Shown piece by piece: positions 1 to 11,000 of a stretch of DNA of 64,000 nt; the stretch's first letter is position 1; every line of letters begins with the position of its first letter. A program made the translations under genes and the position numbers. This stretch comes from Lamellibrachia satsuma (Eukaryota; Annelida; Polychaeta; Sabellida; Siboglinidae), in the NCBI GenBank assembly GCA_033239005.1, contig BSQZ01000051.1, positions 662,501 through 726,500 of the forward strand, read 5' to 3'. A model generated the notes under the pieces. That model was given only the letters and a program-made list of their open reading frames with translations. It made no database searches and was not told where the DNA came from.

Positions 1-268
1 CACGGAGTGATGCGTATACGTAGATCCTCGTCAGTGTCCGGTACACACAGAGTGATACGTATACGTAGATCCTCGTCAGTGTCCGGTACACACAGAGTGA
101 TACGCATACGTAGATCCTCATCAGTGTCCAGTACACACAGAGTGATACGTATACGTAGATCCTCGTCAGTGTCCAGTACACAGGGAGTGATACGTATACG
201 TAAATCTTAGTCAGTGACCGGTACACAGGGAGTGATACGTATACGTAGATCCTCGTCAGTGTCCGGTA
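1..268. repeat. 45-bp minisatellite, cut by the window edge
   Basis: Six tandem units begin at 6, 51, 96, 141, 186 and 231, each carrying the core agtgatacgtatacgtagat. The period is a multiple of three, so a reading frame stays open and would encode a 15-residue repeat. Nothing else supports translation. The array starts at or before base 1, so its full length is unknown. Confidence 0.95.
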
Positions 269-965
269 GAAATAGAAAATTATTTCAGAAAGCCAATGTT
301 CCAAAAAAAAAATTATGTATTCTCAGTGGCAATGGTTGCCTATCAGCTGCGGTCCAGTGCAGCAGCCAGTGAAGACACGACAGAAAAAAACAGATAAACA
401 GTGGGTTGCATGCAGACTTGGGGTTAATTATATTGTATCAAATCCAATTAAACAAGTACAAATACCAGTTCCAGTTCCACCTAAAAATACCAATTATAAT
501 TACAAAATAACAAAATCCATATCGAAACTGCACGCCAAAAAATAACACCCATTTTAGTGCATCTCTATTTAGTTTCTGCATATTTTGGTACATAGTGGCA
601 AACAGATAAGATATACACAACACTTGATATTTTATAAATGATTTGAAGTTAATAGTTTTAGTTAAAAGTTAAATTATGTAACTGAGAAGTGATTGAAAAG
701 AAATTGAAAATACCAATAACATTATCACCAATTCCAATTACTGTTAACAACAAAACACCAATTCCAATTACAATTCCGGGATTGTAACTGGAAATGGCGT
801 TTCAATTCCATTCACACAGTTGACCCCAATCCTGGATACATTTAATTGTTTATTTATTTTTACATGATAATTGTATCTATACTTGGCTTAAAATGCAATT
901 GCATGTATATAACATTATTATAGACATTGTAATGTGGTTTGGTGTACTAATAATCAATTAATAAA
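269..965. other. AT-rich intergenic stretch
   Basis: No credible gene seen. It holds short degenerate caattccaattac-type repeats around 440-500 and 710-790. Frames here are short and have no family resemblance. Confidence 0.5.
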
Positions 966-1258
966 ATGGATTTATATACAACACTAGAGACCAGGAGATT
1001 AAGAGGAGACCAAATAGAAATGTTTAAAATATTTAACGGTTATGAGGATGTTGATAGGAATATATTCTTCAAACTTAAAGAAGGTACTAGAACCAGAGGA
1101 CACAAAGCAGCATTAGTTAAGGAGCAGTGTAGTTTTGACATTAGAGGGTGATAAATGAATGGAACAAACTGCCAAATGATTGTGTTAATGCTAGTAGTAT
1201 GAATATGTTTAAAAATAGAATTGACAAACATTTGATAAGGGCAGGCTACACATAGATT
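966..1258 (+). pseudogene. LINE-A (CR1-like) RT C-terminus, 5'-truncated, plus strand
   Basis: Translated, this is the extreme C-terminus of the LINE-A polyprotein (LETRRLRGDQIEMFKIFNGY, then INEWNKLPNDC, ending in RAGYT and a stop at 1253-1255). Relative to the copy at 1.36-2.5 kb it lacks the few residues just before the INEWN segment, and that deletion also shifts the frame near 1145. It belongs to a subfamily (LPNDCVNASS) distinct from the copies at 1.36 and 12.2 kb (LSTDCVTASS) and shared with the fragment at 58.7 kb. Its 3' end runs directly into the tail of the minus-strand copy that follows. Confidence 0.85.
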
Positions 1259-2500
1259 TAACAAGATTTAACAAGATTTGCCATCCAAGCCAAAGGCCCA
1301 GATGGCAAGTGGACAAGGAAGCCATTGGCTTATCGAGAGTCCAACAATGTTCACCTACTTATAACCCGCCCTCCTGATATATGTGTCAACCTTGTTTTTA
1401 AACATATTCACGCTGCTAGCAGTTACACAATCTGTAGACAGTTTGTTCCATTCATTTACTGTCCTCTGTGAGAACGAGTGCTTCCTGATGTCCAATCTAC
1501 ATTGATCCTTTACTAATTTTACCTCATGTCCTCTAGTTCTGCTATCCTTCTTGAGTGAGAAAAACATATTTCTATCAATATTTTCATACCCATTCAATAT
1601 CTTAAAAACTTCAATCTGATCTCCTCTTAACCTCCTTGTCTCTAGAGTTGTTAAACCACATTCTTTCAGGCGTTCTTCATAACTAAGGTCTCTAAGTTCT
1701 GGAATCATTTTAGTTGCTCTCCTTTGTATGCGTTCAAGCGTATCTATATCCTTCTTACGATATGGTCTCCATGCTTGTATACAGTATTCTAAATGAGGTC
1801 TAACTATTGCTTTATAAAGAGGTATAATTAACTTTTTTCCCTTGTATGTTATGTTTCTTCTAATCAATCCAAGAATTTGATTACCCTTTGAAGCTGCAAT
1901 ACCACACTGCTCTGAAACTTTCATATCAGCGCTTATTGTAACTCCTAAGTCCTTTTCTTTTACAGTAGTACCAAGAACAGTAGCTCCCATTTTATAGTTT
2001 ACATTCAAGTTCCCATGTCCTGTATGTAGGCATTTACATTTCCCAAAATTGAACAGCATCTGCCATTTCTCAGACCATTTCACTAATCTGTCTAGATCGT
2101 TTTGTAAATGTTGTTTATCACCATCAGTATTAACCTTTCTAAACAGTTTTGTGTCGTCCGCAAATTTCAGTACGTTACTTGTTATACTGTCGTCCAAGTC
2201 ATTGATATAAATTAAGAATAATATAGGTCCTAATACTGATCCTTGAGGTACCCCACTCAAAACCGATTTCCAATTTGAAACTTCGCCATCTACTACAACT
2301 CGTTGTCTTCTGTCAGTCAGCCATTGTTCTATCCAGTCAGTTATGCTATCCCCGATACCATGGGCTTTTAATTTAAGTAGCAATCTTTGATGTGGCACTT
2401 TGTCAAAAGCTTTCTGAAAATCTAAGTAGATAATATCTACTGGCGATCCCTCGTCTATCCACTTAGTGATTTCTTCCAAAAAACATAACACATTTGTTAA
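1259..2500 (-). mobile_element. LINE-A (CR1-like) copy 1, 5'-truncated, minus strand
   Basis: The open frame 1355-2500 encodes about 380 residues of non-LTR reverse transcriptase. It covers the core from DFQKAFDKVPHQ through SGVPQGSVLGPILF and the catalytic FADD, then the C-terminal region that follows the RT core in this family, ending RRAGYK. The endonuclease and the first RT blocks are missing. Sequence homologous to the longer copy at 12 kb stops near 2498, where an inverted LINE-A tail begins. The 3' end (1259-1354) carries the family tail, a short direct repeat of aacaagattt (seen in reverse). Such repeat tails instead of poly(A) are typical of CR1/L2-type LINEs. Confidence 0.93.
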
Positions 2501-2506
2501 GATGAG

Positions 2507-2607
2507 AACATTGTTGGACTCTCGATAAGCCAATGGCTTCCTTGTCCACTTGCCATCTGGAACTTGTTGTTTGGGATGGCAATCTTGTTAAATATCTTGT
2601 TAAATAA
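2507..2607 (+). mobile_element. Solo LINE-A 3' tail, plus strand
   Basis: About 100 bp matching only the LINE-A 3' UTR (ggactctcgataagccaatg and following), ending in repeats of cttgttaaat. It abuts the truncated head of the minus-strand LINE-A copy, so the two form an inverted pair. It is most likely an extreme 5'-truncated insertion or the product of an inversion during target-primed reverse transcription. Confidence 0.85.
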
Positions 2608-3545
2608 ACATGATCTCGACGTAATCGCTCTGATATAAACATGGCTGATCGATTACCCCAGTTACACCGCAAATATCAGCAAGTTGACCCCAGAGGATAA
2701 AGCTTTGTCTACCTATCACGGCCTGTTCCACTGTCTTGAGGGGGTGTTTAGTACACCAATAACAACAGTCAGGTTACTACCGAGTATGTATTTATATACA
2801 TAATCCATTTATGGCGTTTTATCAAATCATTTATGACCAAGTTCACAACTTCCAAAATCACGTTCGCCATCTTCTTGAAGCATACTGGCGCCATGATGTA
2901 GGTCTCTCATCGCTTACACGCGGCAATTAATTCCACCAAATGCAGATCAGACGTCAAACCTCCACACATGGCAGCAGTCCCGTACAACTGCAGTGTAGAC
3001 CGGTCGCACCTGTACGACACTACATTGCAAGTGTTATGAGACAGTCACGGTCCATTGATCACCGGCGCAGCAATTACTGTGCTCCCAACGCACCGTGGCA
3101 CACAAAATAACTAGTCCCTCCTATCGCCAATGGCCTGTCGCCGGAACTAAGGCAAGGTGAACGGACGTGGATGCTAACAAAGCTATTTCGTGTGTTTTCC
3201 GCAGCTCGATACCCCGTCGACTCCCGGTGTATTTGTGTTTACAATGAAATTCTCTGTTTGTATAAATACACCAACTACTTGGTAGGTTGGTAACGGGCAA
3301 TCCAATTTTATTCATACCCAACAAGGATTGCCGTAGTGCATACAATAATAGTGACTAAGTCTGCCACAAATTGTGCACAGCCTGGTATTAAGCTGGTGTG
3401 TATGACCAATTAGTAAACAATGCCAGAACAAAGCTGTGTACCCATCGCGAAGTCTATACGAACTGGGCAGGTCATGCAAACAACACGGGCAAGCTCATAC
3501 TCCCCGACCGTGGCGCCACCTGTCGTATCACCACTGCCAACCAAT
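2608..3545. other. Unassigned stretch
   Basis: Mixed-composition unique sequence. No exon, RNA gene or repeat could be supported. The frames present do not resemble known domains. Confidence 0.4.
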
Positions 3546-3549
3546 CACG

Positions 3550-3750
3550 ATGAACGACCAGAACCTTGAGGAAGTAGACTCATTCAAATATATTGGGTCC
3601 ACCTTAGGCAAAGATGACACCTCAACAAAAGAAATCAAAACAAGGATCGCCGTGGCCATCTGCTATGCTATGTCTTGATTGAACATCATCTGGAAGAGCA
3701 GAGAAATCAGATTCCAAATCAAGCTTAATCTCGCAACCTCCTTTATACAG
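3550..3750 (+). pseudogene. RTE-like LINE reverse transcriptase scrap
   Basis: Reads NLEEVDSFKYIGSTL, then EIKTRIAVAICYAMS, a TGA at 3676-3678, then LNIIWKSREIRF. The FKYIGS...EIKTRI...IWKSR order is the conserved block after the RT active site in RTE-type LINEs. The stop sits where those proteins usually have arginine, consistent with CGA to TGA decay. Homology ends near 3750, where a different sequence (caggcgcggatccagg, resembling a hAT terminus) begins. Confidence 0.7.
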
Positions 3751-4455
3751 GCGCGGATCCAGGGGGCGTGGGGGGACACTGAATTGTTCTGTGTTTGTTT
3801 GTGCTTGTTTCAACATCAGACCAGCTCTTAGGAAGTCATCAATCAGGAGGCTACGTTTTCCAAGCTTGAGCAATTTCGTTCACCCCACTTTGCCTGTGTG
3901 TGTCAGGTGCGACAGCACGACCCTTATGCCCAGTGTTACTTTATGTCTATGTTAGGGTAAGTAGAACATTGCAGTGGGTAAATGTATCACCTGTCACGGT
4001 TTCACATGTACGAATATGCGTATGCACATCAACCCAAGTAGAAAATAGCACATGAGTAGCATGTTGATTACCTGACATGTAAAGGAGGGTGACGCCGCCT
4101 TTCGTTCAACCCTATTGACTCAATCCCTGGTGGATTTCCTTCAGTTGTTCAAGTCTCACCAATATGGCTCCAAACAGTTTGTTATTGACTGTCCTCATCT
4201 CTTACTTGAATATCTAATCCGGTCATTCCAGTTTCCTCTCCTAATCCCAAACGTTCTTCCAAAGAACATGATTATTTACTTACGTTTTGCCAAAGAACGT
4301 AAATATTTATTTACTAACCGAGTTAACGAGCGTTGCGCGAGATTAAAAAGCAACCACTGCTGATAGTGTGACTCCTTGCACTACGCAGTCAATTTTTATT
4401 AGCGCAAATACAATTTCATGCCCCAAAAACCACGGACAACCATGAGCGTCCCGGG
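3751..4455. other. Unassigned stretch
   Basis: No gene recognised. The left edge starts with caggcgcggatccagg, similar to terminal repeats of some hAT elements, but no matching right end was found. Confidence 0.35.
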
Positions 4456-4458
4456 GGG

Positions 4459-4511
4459 GCACTTGCCTCCCCTGGATCTGAATTTATATAAAGTATATGT
4501 TAACTTTACTT

Positions 4512-4583
<72 letters not shown>

Positions 4584-4649
4584 AAGTAAAGTTAACATAT
4601 ACTTTATATAAATTCCAGATCCAGGAAGCAATACATACATACATACATG

Positions 4650-4732
<83 letters not shown>

Positions 4733-4738
4733 ATGTAA

Positions 4739-4785
<47 letters not shown>

Positions 4786-4815
4786 TATATCTATATATAT
4801 ATATGTATGTATATA

Positions 4816-4882
<67 letters not shown>

Positions 4883-4929
4883 TGCTTCCCTGATCTGGAA
4901 TTTATATAAAGTATATGTTAACTTTACTT

Positions 4930-4963
<34 letters not shown>

Positions 4964-5015
4964 AAGTTAACATATACTTTATATAATTTATATAAAGTAT
5001 ATGTTAACTTTACTT

Positions 5016-5065
<50 letters not shown>

Positions 5066-5113
5066 AAGTTAACATATACTTTATATAAATTCCAGATCCG
5101 GGGGAGGCAAATG
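4459..5113. repeat. Nested foldback element with (TA)n loops
   Basis: Outer arms (about 4459-4530 and 5048-5113) are inverted copies of the same sequence, from a ttgcctcccc-type edge through aatttatataaagtatatg to ctttac, next to (TA)n. Inside are three complete hairpins: 4476-4626, about 4890-4990 and 4985-5100. A further inverted pair (about 4600-4650 and 4855-4905, with gaagcaatacatacat) joins them. Every loop is (TA)n. This organisation fits a foldback-type MITE that expanded by hairpin copying. Confidence 0.85.
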
Positions 5114-6660
5114 CGTAGAACTGCCGCTTTCACTAAGCGTTCGTATGTTTGACGTGTATTACAGAACTCGCAACAATCGTAGAAAAACCCATAGCGTTGC
5201 TAACAATGGCACGTGCTATTGTTCTGAGATACGTAATCTACGCCAAACGACCACATACGTAATATCCCCGCCCCCGGGGAATTTCGAGTTTTTGGCGAAC
5301 CATACCAATGGGGCCCCGGGCACGCCTAAAAAATCATCCCCATACACGCGAAACTGACGGACATATGAAGAAACATACATAGTCACAAACTGCTTTATAA
5401 CATAGACGTTCTGCCAAAGAACGTAACTATTTATTTACGTTCTTTGACTGCGCGACACTTTCTTAGCACACAAAAAAACTGGAATGGAACTATGATACGT
5501 TCTTTTGCTACACGAACTCTGTGTAACTCAAGCCCTGTTGCCGTTATGTCAGCAGGACATATATTAACACTTGGGCGTCACCCAGAGGCCCACCTCTTTC
5601 TTCCCTCAACGTACTCCACTGATGGCGACTTGTAACTGTAAACCGATTTGAGCTCGCGTAACCGTTTAGTTTTGACGCGTTGCTTACCTCATGTTCCCGA
5701 GGATTTCACCGCAATATAACTTTTCTTATTCTATTGTTCTGTAAAACGTCTTACCTTGTTGGCTGCGGGAAAGGGGCGTCGTTTGAAGCAGATATTCGCA
5801 CGATAGTCACGCTCCGATGTTGCCGCGCACAGTATGGATGTTGATGCTACGGCTGCTGACTCCGTTACAAATGGCTTCAGTCGGTCGTTAATGACGAAGT
5901 CGTAAAGACGGAAGACACGTGTCATGGAGACGGTGGAAAACTGATACGACTGTCGTTAATGGGAGCACATTCACATGACAAATCGGTCGCGGGAGTGTGG
6001 AAAATGCTCGGAGGTGTGGACGGCACGCGTTACCGACGCATTGGACCGTGGAACATGCGGCAAATAATTAACCTACGACACTCCTGTAAAATGTATTCAC
6101 CAGGCGGCTGTAGGTGTAAGACCACAGTTGAACTTCCTGTTTATTTAGGGTGTAGTTAATTGTGATATGTGAAATTAAGCAATTCATATGATGCGACATA
6201 AATGTAATTGAGCTGGCATATTCACATGTTTGTTTGTAAACGTTACTAGCTGTGATATAGTGGTTTTGTTGATAGTTTAACAGATGGAGGGATTTATGGG
6301 CCACGTGGGCGCACAAATACATGGATATTTTTGTAAACATTGACGGGCATCGCACGAGGGGCGTTTTAAAAGAGCTGGGGGTGTGTTATTTTGACAAAAC
6401 TTGGTCAGCATGTCAATGAGATGATGGCATTAGCTGTGAAAAAAGTAAGATTTTTTTATGGTCACTTTTTCTTATAATCAGATAAAACGTTAACATGACC
6501 ACCAATACAATTTTGCATTGTTTTCTTACTTCTATAATGGACAGAGGGGGTTAACACGCGACACGCCAGTCGTCGACTTAGTAAAGACATTAGAAAATAA
6601 GAAATATTTTCTAAAGACCAGAAATCCGTATTAAAGCTATAATGCCTGATAGCTGTTATC
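5114..6660. other. Unassigned stretch
   Basis: Unique sequence of moderate GC. No exon with convincing borders was found on either strand. Frames up to 95 residues lack recognisable motifs. Confidence 0.4.
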
Positions 6661-6683
6661 GTAAACGCGTGTTATTTGTACAC

Positions 6684-6688
6684 GTGTG

Positions 6689-6723
<35 letters not shown>

Positions 6724-6726
6724 TTG
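6684..6726. repeat. (GTGC)n simple repeat
   Basis: About ten near-perfect gtgc tetramers, an alternating purine-pyrimidine tract able to adopt Z-DNA. Confidence 0.95.
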
Positions 6727-6934
6727 CGTTATAGCATCATGACCGCTCAAAATGTGTTTCATTCAAACAAAATGTGTTTATATAATTTGATAGTGTTCTG
6801 CTTAATTTCAATATTTCGACCCGAATGTTATGTTTACATTGCATGCTAAGCGACAAGGTCGATGTTCATAAACATAATCATATTTAAAATTGTGGCAAAT
6901 TAGCAAACAACACATTTGAGTGATCAAGATTTTG

Positions 6935-6936
<2 letters not shown>

Positions 6937-7022
<86 letters not shown>
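6937..7022. repeat. (TA)n microsatellite
   Basis: About 43 uninterrupted TA dinucleotides. The tyrosine/isoleucine frames across it are artefacts. Confidence 0.98.
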
Positions 7023-7025
<3 letters not shown>

Positions 7026-7144
7026 TTATTCTACATAACATAATGTCACCATACAATCGATCAGACTCTGTACCTTTAACAGAATGGTCGCGAATGAACT
7101 AAGATCACACGGAGTCAACAAAATTGCCAAAGCTCCGAAATGGC

Positions 7145-7217
7145 AATACTTATGAATCGAACCCCCGTTCCTCTCGAGTAGGACACACGTCCAACACAAG
7201 GCCCTATGCTACCGCGT
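7145..7217 (-). repeat. Possible tRNA-derived SINE head
   Basis: On the minus strand, tagcatagggc could be an A box. About 45 bases further on, ggttcgattc fits the pol III B box. The spacing is tRNA-like but no clean cloverleaf or 3' acceptor strand is visible. A decayed SINE head is more likely than a working tRNA gene. Confidence 0.3.
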
Positions 7218-7403
7218 AAAACTAGTCATTTCTTTGTAGTTCTATTCCTGTGTTTTACGTCTGGAAATCTTGGTATATTGGCTCTAACGGACAAGATCTC
7301 ACACGAAATAGCTGCTCGTGTTTCACCTGAGATTAGTTGCATGTGCGATACACACGACATATTCGATTACTGCAATAGGTGTGATAGATGTGTTTATGAC
7401 TGA
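7206..7403 (+). CDS. Possible small secreted cysteine-rich peptide
   Basis: A 65-residue frame starting MLPRKTSHFF has a basic start and a hydrophobic core (FFVVLFLCF) followed by small residues, which looks like a signal peptide. The tail holds five cysteines in a CMC...YCNRCDRC arrangement before the stop. I do not recognise a family. There is no splice or promoter evidence, and the first bases overlap a possible SINE head, so it may be chance. Confidence 0.25.
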   Translation: MLPRKTSHFFVVLFLCFTSGNLGILALTDKISHEIAARVSPEISCMCDTHDIFDYCNRCDRCVYD

Positions 7404-7514
7404 CGCCTCGGCTATGATCCCGCAGGTGTCAAGTTGTCGACGATGTGGCCAAAGGAAGTAATAACATGATTTACTGCGTCGTCCAATCGTATTGACAAAT
7501 CTAGTAGTAGCCTA

Positions 7515-7750
7515 TACGCGTGTTGTCTACATCTATATTTATGTCTTCCTTCTTTAATCAGAGTCAACACATACATTTTGGTGGACTATATTCGGGTTAT
7601 CTATTATGTATGTCTTCCGTCTTCTAACGGATTCAACACATAAATAATGGTAGTCTGTACTCGCGTTGTCTATGTCTAGATTTATGTCTTCCTTCTTCAA
7701 TCGGAGGGAACACATACATATTAGTGGTCTTCCGTGTCTATATTTGTGTC
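7515..7750. repeat. Short tandem duplication, about 72 bp, three copies
   Basis: Three diverged units share tatgtcttccttcttt and then caacacatacat. They lie just upstream of the 107-bp satellite but are unrelated in sequence. Confidence 0.7.
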
Positions 7751-7865
7751 TTCCTTTTCGAAATACCCGTTGGACAGTAGGAAACAATACCGCCACTGGT
7801 CCGGATCTGGAACCGAGGCTACAGATCCCGATACGCACCGCGAGTCTCGGTTAATTAATGCACGA

Positions 7866-9625
7866 ATGATGTCACACAGAGAAGAACATAACTCCATCTG
7901 TCAACTCTCTGGAGAGACATACGTTCCATCCTATTAGACCCTTAATGTTTTAGGACTCAGTGGCAGGAAGGTTGTACTACACACAGAGAAGAACATGACT
8001 CCATCTGACAACTCTCTGGAGAGACAACACTTCCATCCTAATAGATCCTTAATGTTTTAGGCCCCAGTAGCAGGAAGGTTGTACAACTCACAGAGAAGAA
8101 CATAACTCCATCTGTCAACTCTCTGGAGAGACATCACTTCCATCCTAATAGACCCTTAATGTTTTAGGCTCCAGTGGCAGGAAGGTTGTACAAATCACAG
8201 AGTAGAACATAACTCCATCTGTCAACTCTCTGGAGAGACATCACTTCCATCCTATTAGACCCTTAATGTTTTAGGCCCCAGTGGCAGGAAAGTTGTACTA
8301 CACACAGAGAAGAACATGACTCCATCTGACAACCCTCTGGAGAGACAACACTTCCATCCTAATAGATCCTTAATGTTTTAGGCCCCAGTAGCAGGAAGGT
8401 TGTACAACTCACAGAGAAGAACATAACTCCATCTGTCAACTCTCTGGAGAGACATCACTTCCATCCTAATAGACCCTTAATGTTTTAGGCTCCAGTGGCA
8501 GGAAGGTTGTACAACTCACAGAGAAGAACATAACTCCATCTGTCAACGCTCTGTAGAGACAACACTTCCATCCTAATAGATCCTTAATGTTTTAGGCCCC
8601 AGTGGCAGGAACGTTGTAAAACTCACAGAGCAGAACATGGCTCCATCTGTCAACTCTCTGTAGAGGCAACACTTCCATCCTAATAGATCCTTAATGTTTT
8701 AGGCCTCAGTGGCAGGAAGGTTGTACAATTCACAGAGCAGAACATGGCTCCATCTGTCAACTCTCTGTAGAGACAACACTTCCATCCTAATAGATCCTTA
8801 ATGTTTTAGGCCCCAGTAGCAGGAAGGTTGCACAACTCACAGAGAAGAACATAACTCCATCTGTCAACTCTCTGGAGAGACATCACTTCCATCCTAATAG
8901 ACCCTTAATGTTTTAGGCTCCAGTGGCAGGAAGGTTGTACAACTCACAGAGCAGAACATGGCTCCATCTGTCAACTCTCTGTAGAGACAACACTTCCATC
9001 CTAATAGATCCTTAATGTTTTAGGCCCCAGTGGCAGGAAGGTTGTACAACTCACAGAGCAGAACATGGCTCCATCTGTCAACTCTCTGTAGAGACATCAC
9101 TTCCATCCTAATAGACCCTTAATGTTTTAGGCCCCAGTAGCAGGAAGGTTGTACAACTCACAGAGAAGAACATAACTCCATCTGTCAACTCTCTGGAGAG
9201 ACATCACTTCCATCCTAATAGACCCTTAATGTTTTAGGCCCCAGTGGCAGGAAGGTTGTACAACTCACAGAGCAGAACATGGCTCCATCTGTCAACTCTC
9301 TGTAGAGACAACACTTCCATCCTAATAGACCCTTAATGTTTTAGGCCCCAGTAGCAGGAAGGTTGTACAACTCACAGAGAAGAACATAACTCCATCTGTC
9401 AACTCTCTGGAGAGACATCACTTCCATCCTAATAGACCCTTAATGCTTTAGGCTCCAGTGGCAGGAAGGTTGTACAACTCACAGAGCAGAACATGGCTCC
9501 ATCTGTCAACTCTCTGTAGAGACAACACTTCCATCCTAGTAGACCCTTAATGTTTTAGGCCCCAGTGGCAGGAAGGTTGTACTAAACACAGAGAAGAACA
9601 TAGCTCCATCTGTCAACGAGAGAGA
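7866..9625. repeat. 107-bp satellite, about 16 units
   Basis: Units begin with cacagagaagaacat at 7874, 7982, 8089, 8196, 8304 and every 107-108 bp to about 9588. Two variants are visible: type A (agaagaacataactcc with ggagagacatcac) and type B (agcagaacatggctcc with tgtagagacaacac). The left part has a three-unit higher-order period and the right part mostly alternates A and B. No open frame spans it. Confidence 0.97.
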
Positions 9626-10640
9626 CATTACTTCCATCTGCACCACAGCGATTTTGTCTGTGTCGTTGTGATAGCAACAAACAGAGTTGAGACACAGCTC
9701 GTTGACATCAGATGTTAGATCTGACAGACCCCGAGATGTTGCAGCTCGTTGATGATGACAACTTGCAGCGTGACATGGAATACACTGTGAGTGTGATGGT
9801 GTCTCTAGCAAGGAGTTCAAGGCTGTAACACTAACAGTGTATACTAATTATAGGTGTTCATTGGTTCTAAGTTGCTTGAATGGATTGAAATTCTTTTTTA
9901 AGTGGTATTTGATAATAGCTGAGTGAGTCAGTTGAAATATCAAAGAGTAAAATTGTGTAATTATAATTTAAATATTTCAAAGTAATAAAGTTTATTCAAT
10001 GTAGTTGACTTGTCTTCTCTCGAAGGACTCGACTACTCAGTTGATATCTTCCTGGTCATTCGTCGACCCCCAAGTCTGGGACTGACCACTACAAAATATC
10101 AGCATACGAACTGCACCAGGGCAAGATGACTATGATATATCCCACCAGGTCAATGTAATTGTACTGGTTAGTCTTAGTTTAGCAGTAGCTGTTGTTGATG
10201 TTTACATTTGTAAAGTGTTTGCCGATTTCTTGTTTATCTTTTATTCTTTTACGCCACATATTTTATATTGCTGAAGACTCTACAGAGACAATTGCTAGAA
10301 AGTATTTATATGTTTGTATTCTCTCCATATGTGACGTGTCTCGCATAGAAAAAAGAGGCAGCATACCAATCACAGCAGTTTGTTTTGACAACAGACATGA
10401 TGTACTGATTATTGTGGGTTCTATGATGAACTAAAAAAATCTTTGGTTTCATAAATCACCAGAGTCATGCCTTGTAATACTGTATTTGCTACTTGAAATG
10501 GAATCATTTAAATGAGTGTAGATATGAAATCTGGATGCAGTGAACGCAGACCTAACCTAATGATTGATTTATTACATATGCATTCAATAGCAACACCGTT
10601 AGCTGTGAGTGCTGCTCAATCACCCCTTGCTGTAAATCAT
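9626..10640. other. Unassigned stretch
   Basis: No repeat or gene is supported. The sequence is AT-rich and reads like an intron leading to the exon at 10.64 kb. Confidence 0.35.
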
Positions 10641-10643
10641 TAG

Positions 10644-10812
10644 GTCCAGATGGAAGATTATGCAAGCCAGTACTACAACGTGGACAACAGATGAGGCTCT
10701 GAGTCTGAAGATCAGTGCATGTTACAGGATGCACGTGATGGCCGTGAATGGGGCAGGGCTGGCCACTGTCCACTACACAAACGGTATGTTGGTTGACCCA
10801 ACACCACAGAAG
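10644..10812 (+). CDS. Exon of a repeated FnIII-like extracellular protein
   Basis: From an ag acceptor at 10642-10643 the frame reads ...STTTWTTDEALSL, ACYRMHVMAVNGAGL and NGMLVDPTPQK. This matches the second half of a repeated beta-sandwich unit common in large extracellular proteins of marine invertebrates, where each unit has a YxVxVxAxNxAGL strand and ends NGxxVDPTPP. The natural 3' border is probably after the K codon, but the donor here reads ga instead of gt. A downstream duplicate of the exon end (to 10916) keeps gt. The exon may therefore be damaged. Related pieces lie at 15.24 kb (plus) and 16.84 kb (minus). Confidence 0.55.
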
Positions 10813-11000
10813 GAATGGTCATTATCTTATATCAGTATCTAGTCCAAATGAACAGGACAGAGCTGGCTGCTGACCACTACTCCAATGGTCTGTTAGTTAA
10901 TCCAACACCACAGAAGGTATGATCATTATCTTATATCAGTATCTAGTCCAAGTGAACGGGGCAAGGCTGGTCGCTGTCCACTACATCAATGGTCAACTGT
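10743..11000 (+). repeat. Tandem triplication of an exon end and donor region
   Basis: A unit of about 103 bp, covering the last ~65 bp of the exon plus the intron start (tcttatatcagtatctagtcc), occurs at 10743-10848, again at about 10849-10951, and partially to about 11000. The second copy ends cagaag then gtatga, a plausible donor. The first copy has lost it. Confidence 0.85.

Noticed and set aside
7..210. 67-residue arginine/serine repeat protein
   Set aside because: The 45-bp minisatellite period is divisible by three. There is no start context, splice site or family support.
1355..2533. Host gene with reverse transcriptase
   Set aside because: Multicopy with repeat tails and truncations, so clearly LINE. 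The first codons of the frame are from an unrelated inverted tail.
4418..4961. Long Tyr/Ile open frames on both strands (also at 6.9, 17.1-17.8 and 49.9 kb)
   Set aside because: They are translations of (TA)n and related repeats, open in all frames by composition.
7874..9620. CRISPR-like regular array
   Set aside because: The full 107-bp unit repeats with no unique spacers. It is a satellite in eukaryotic DNA.
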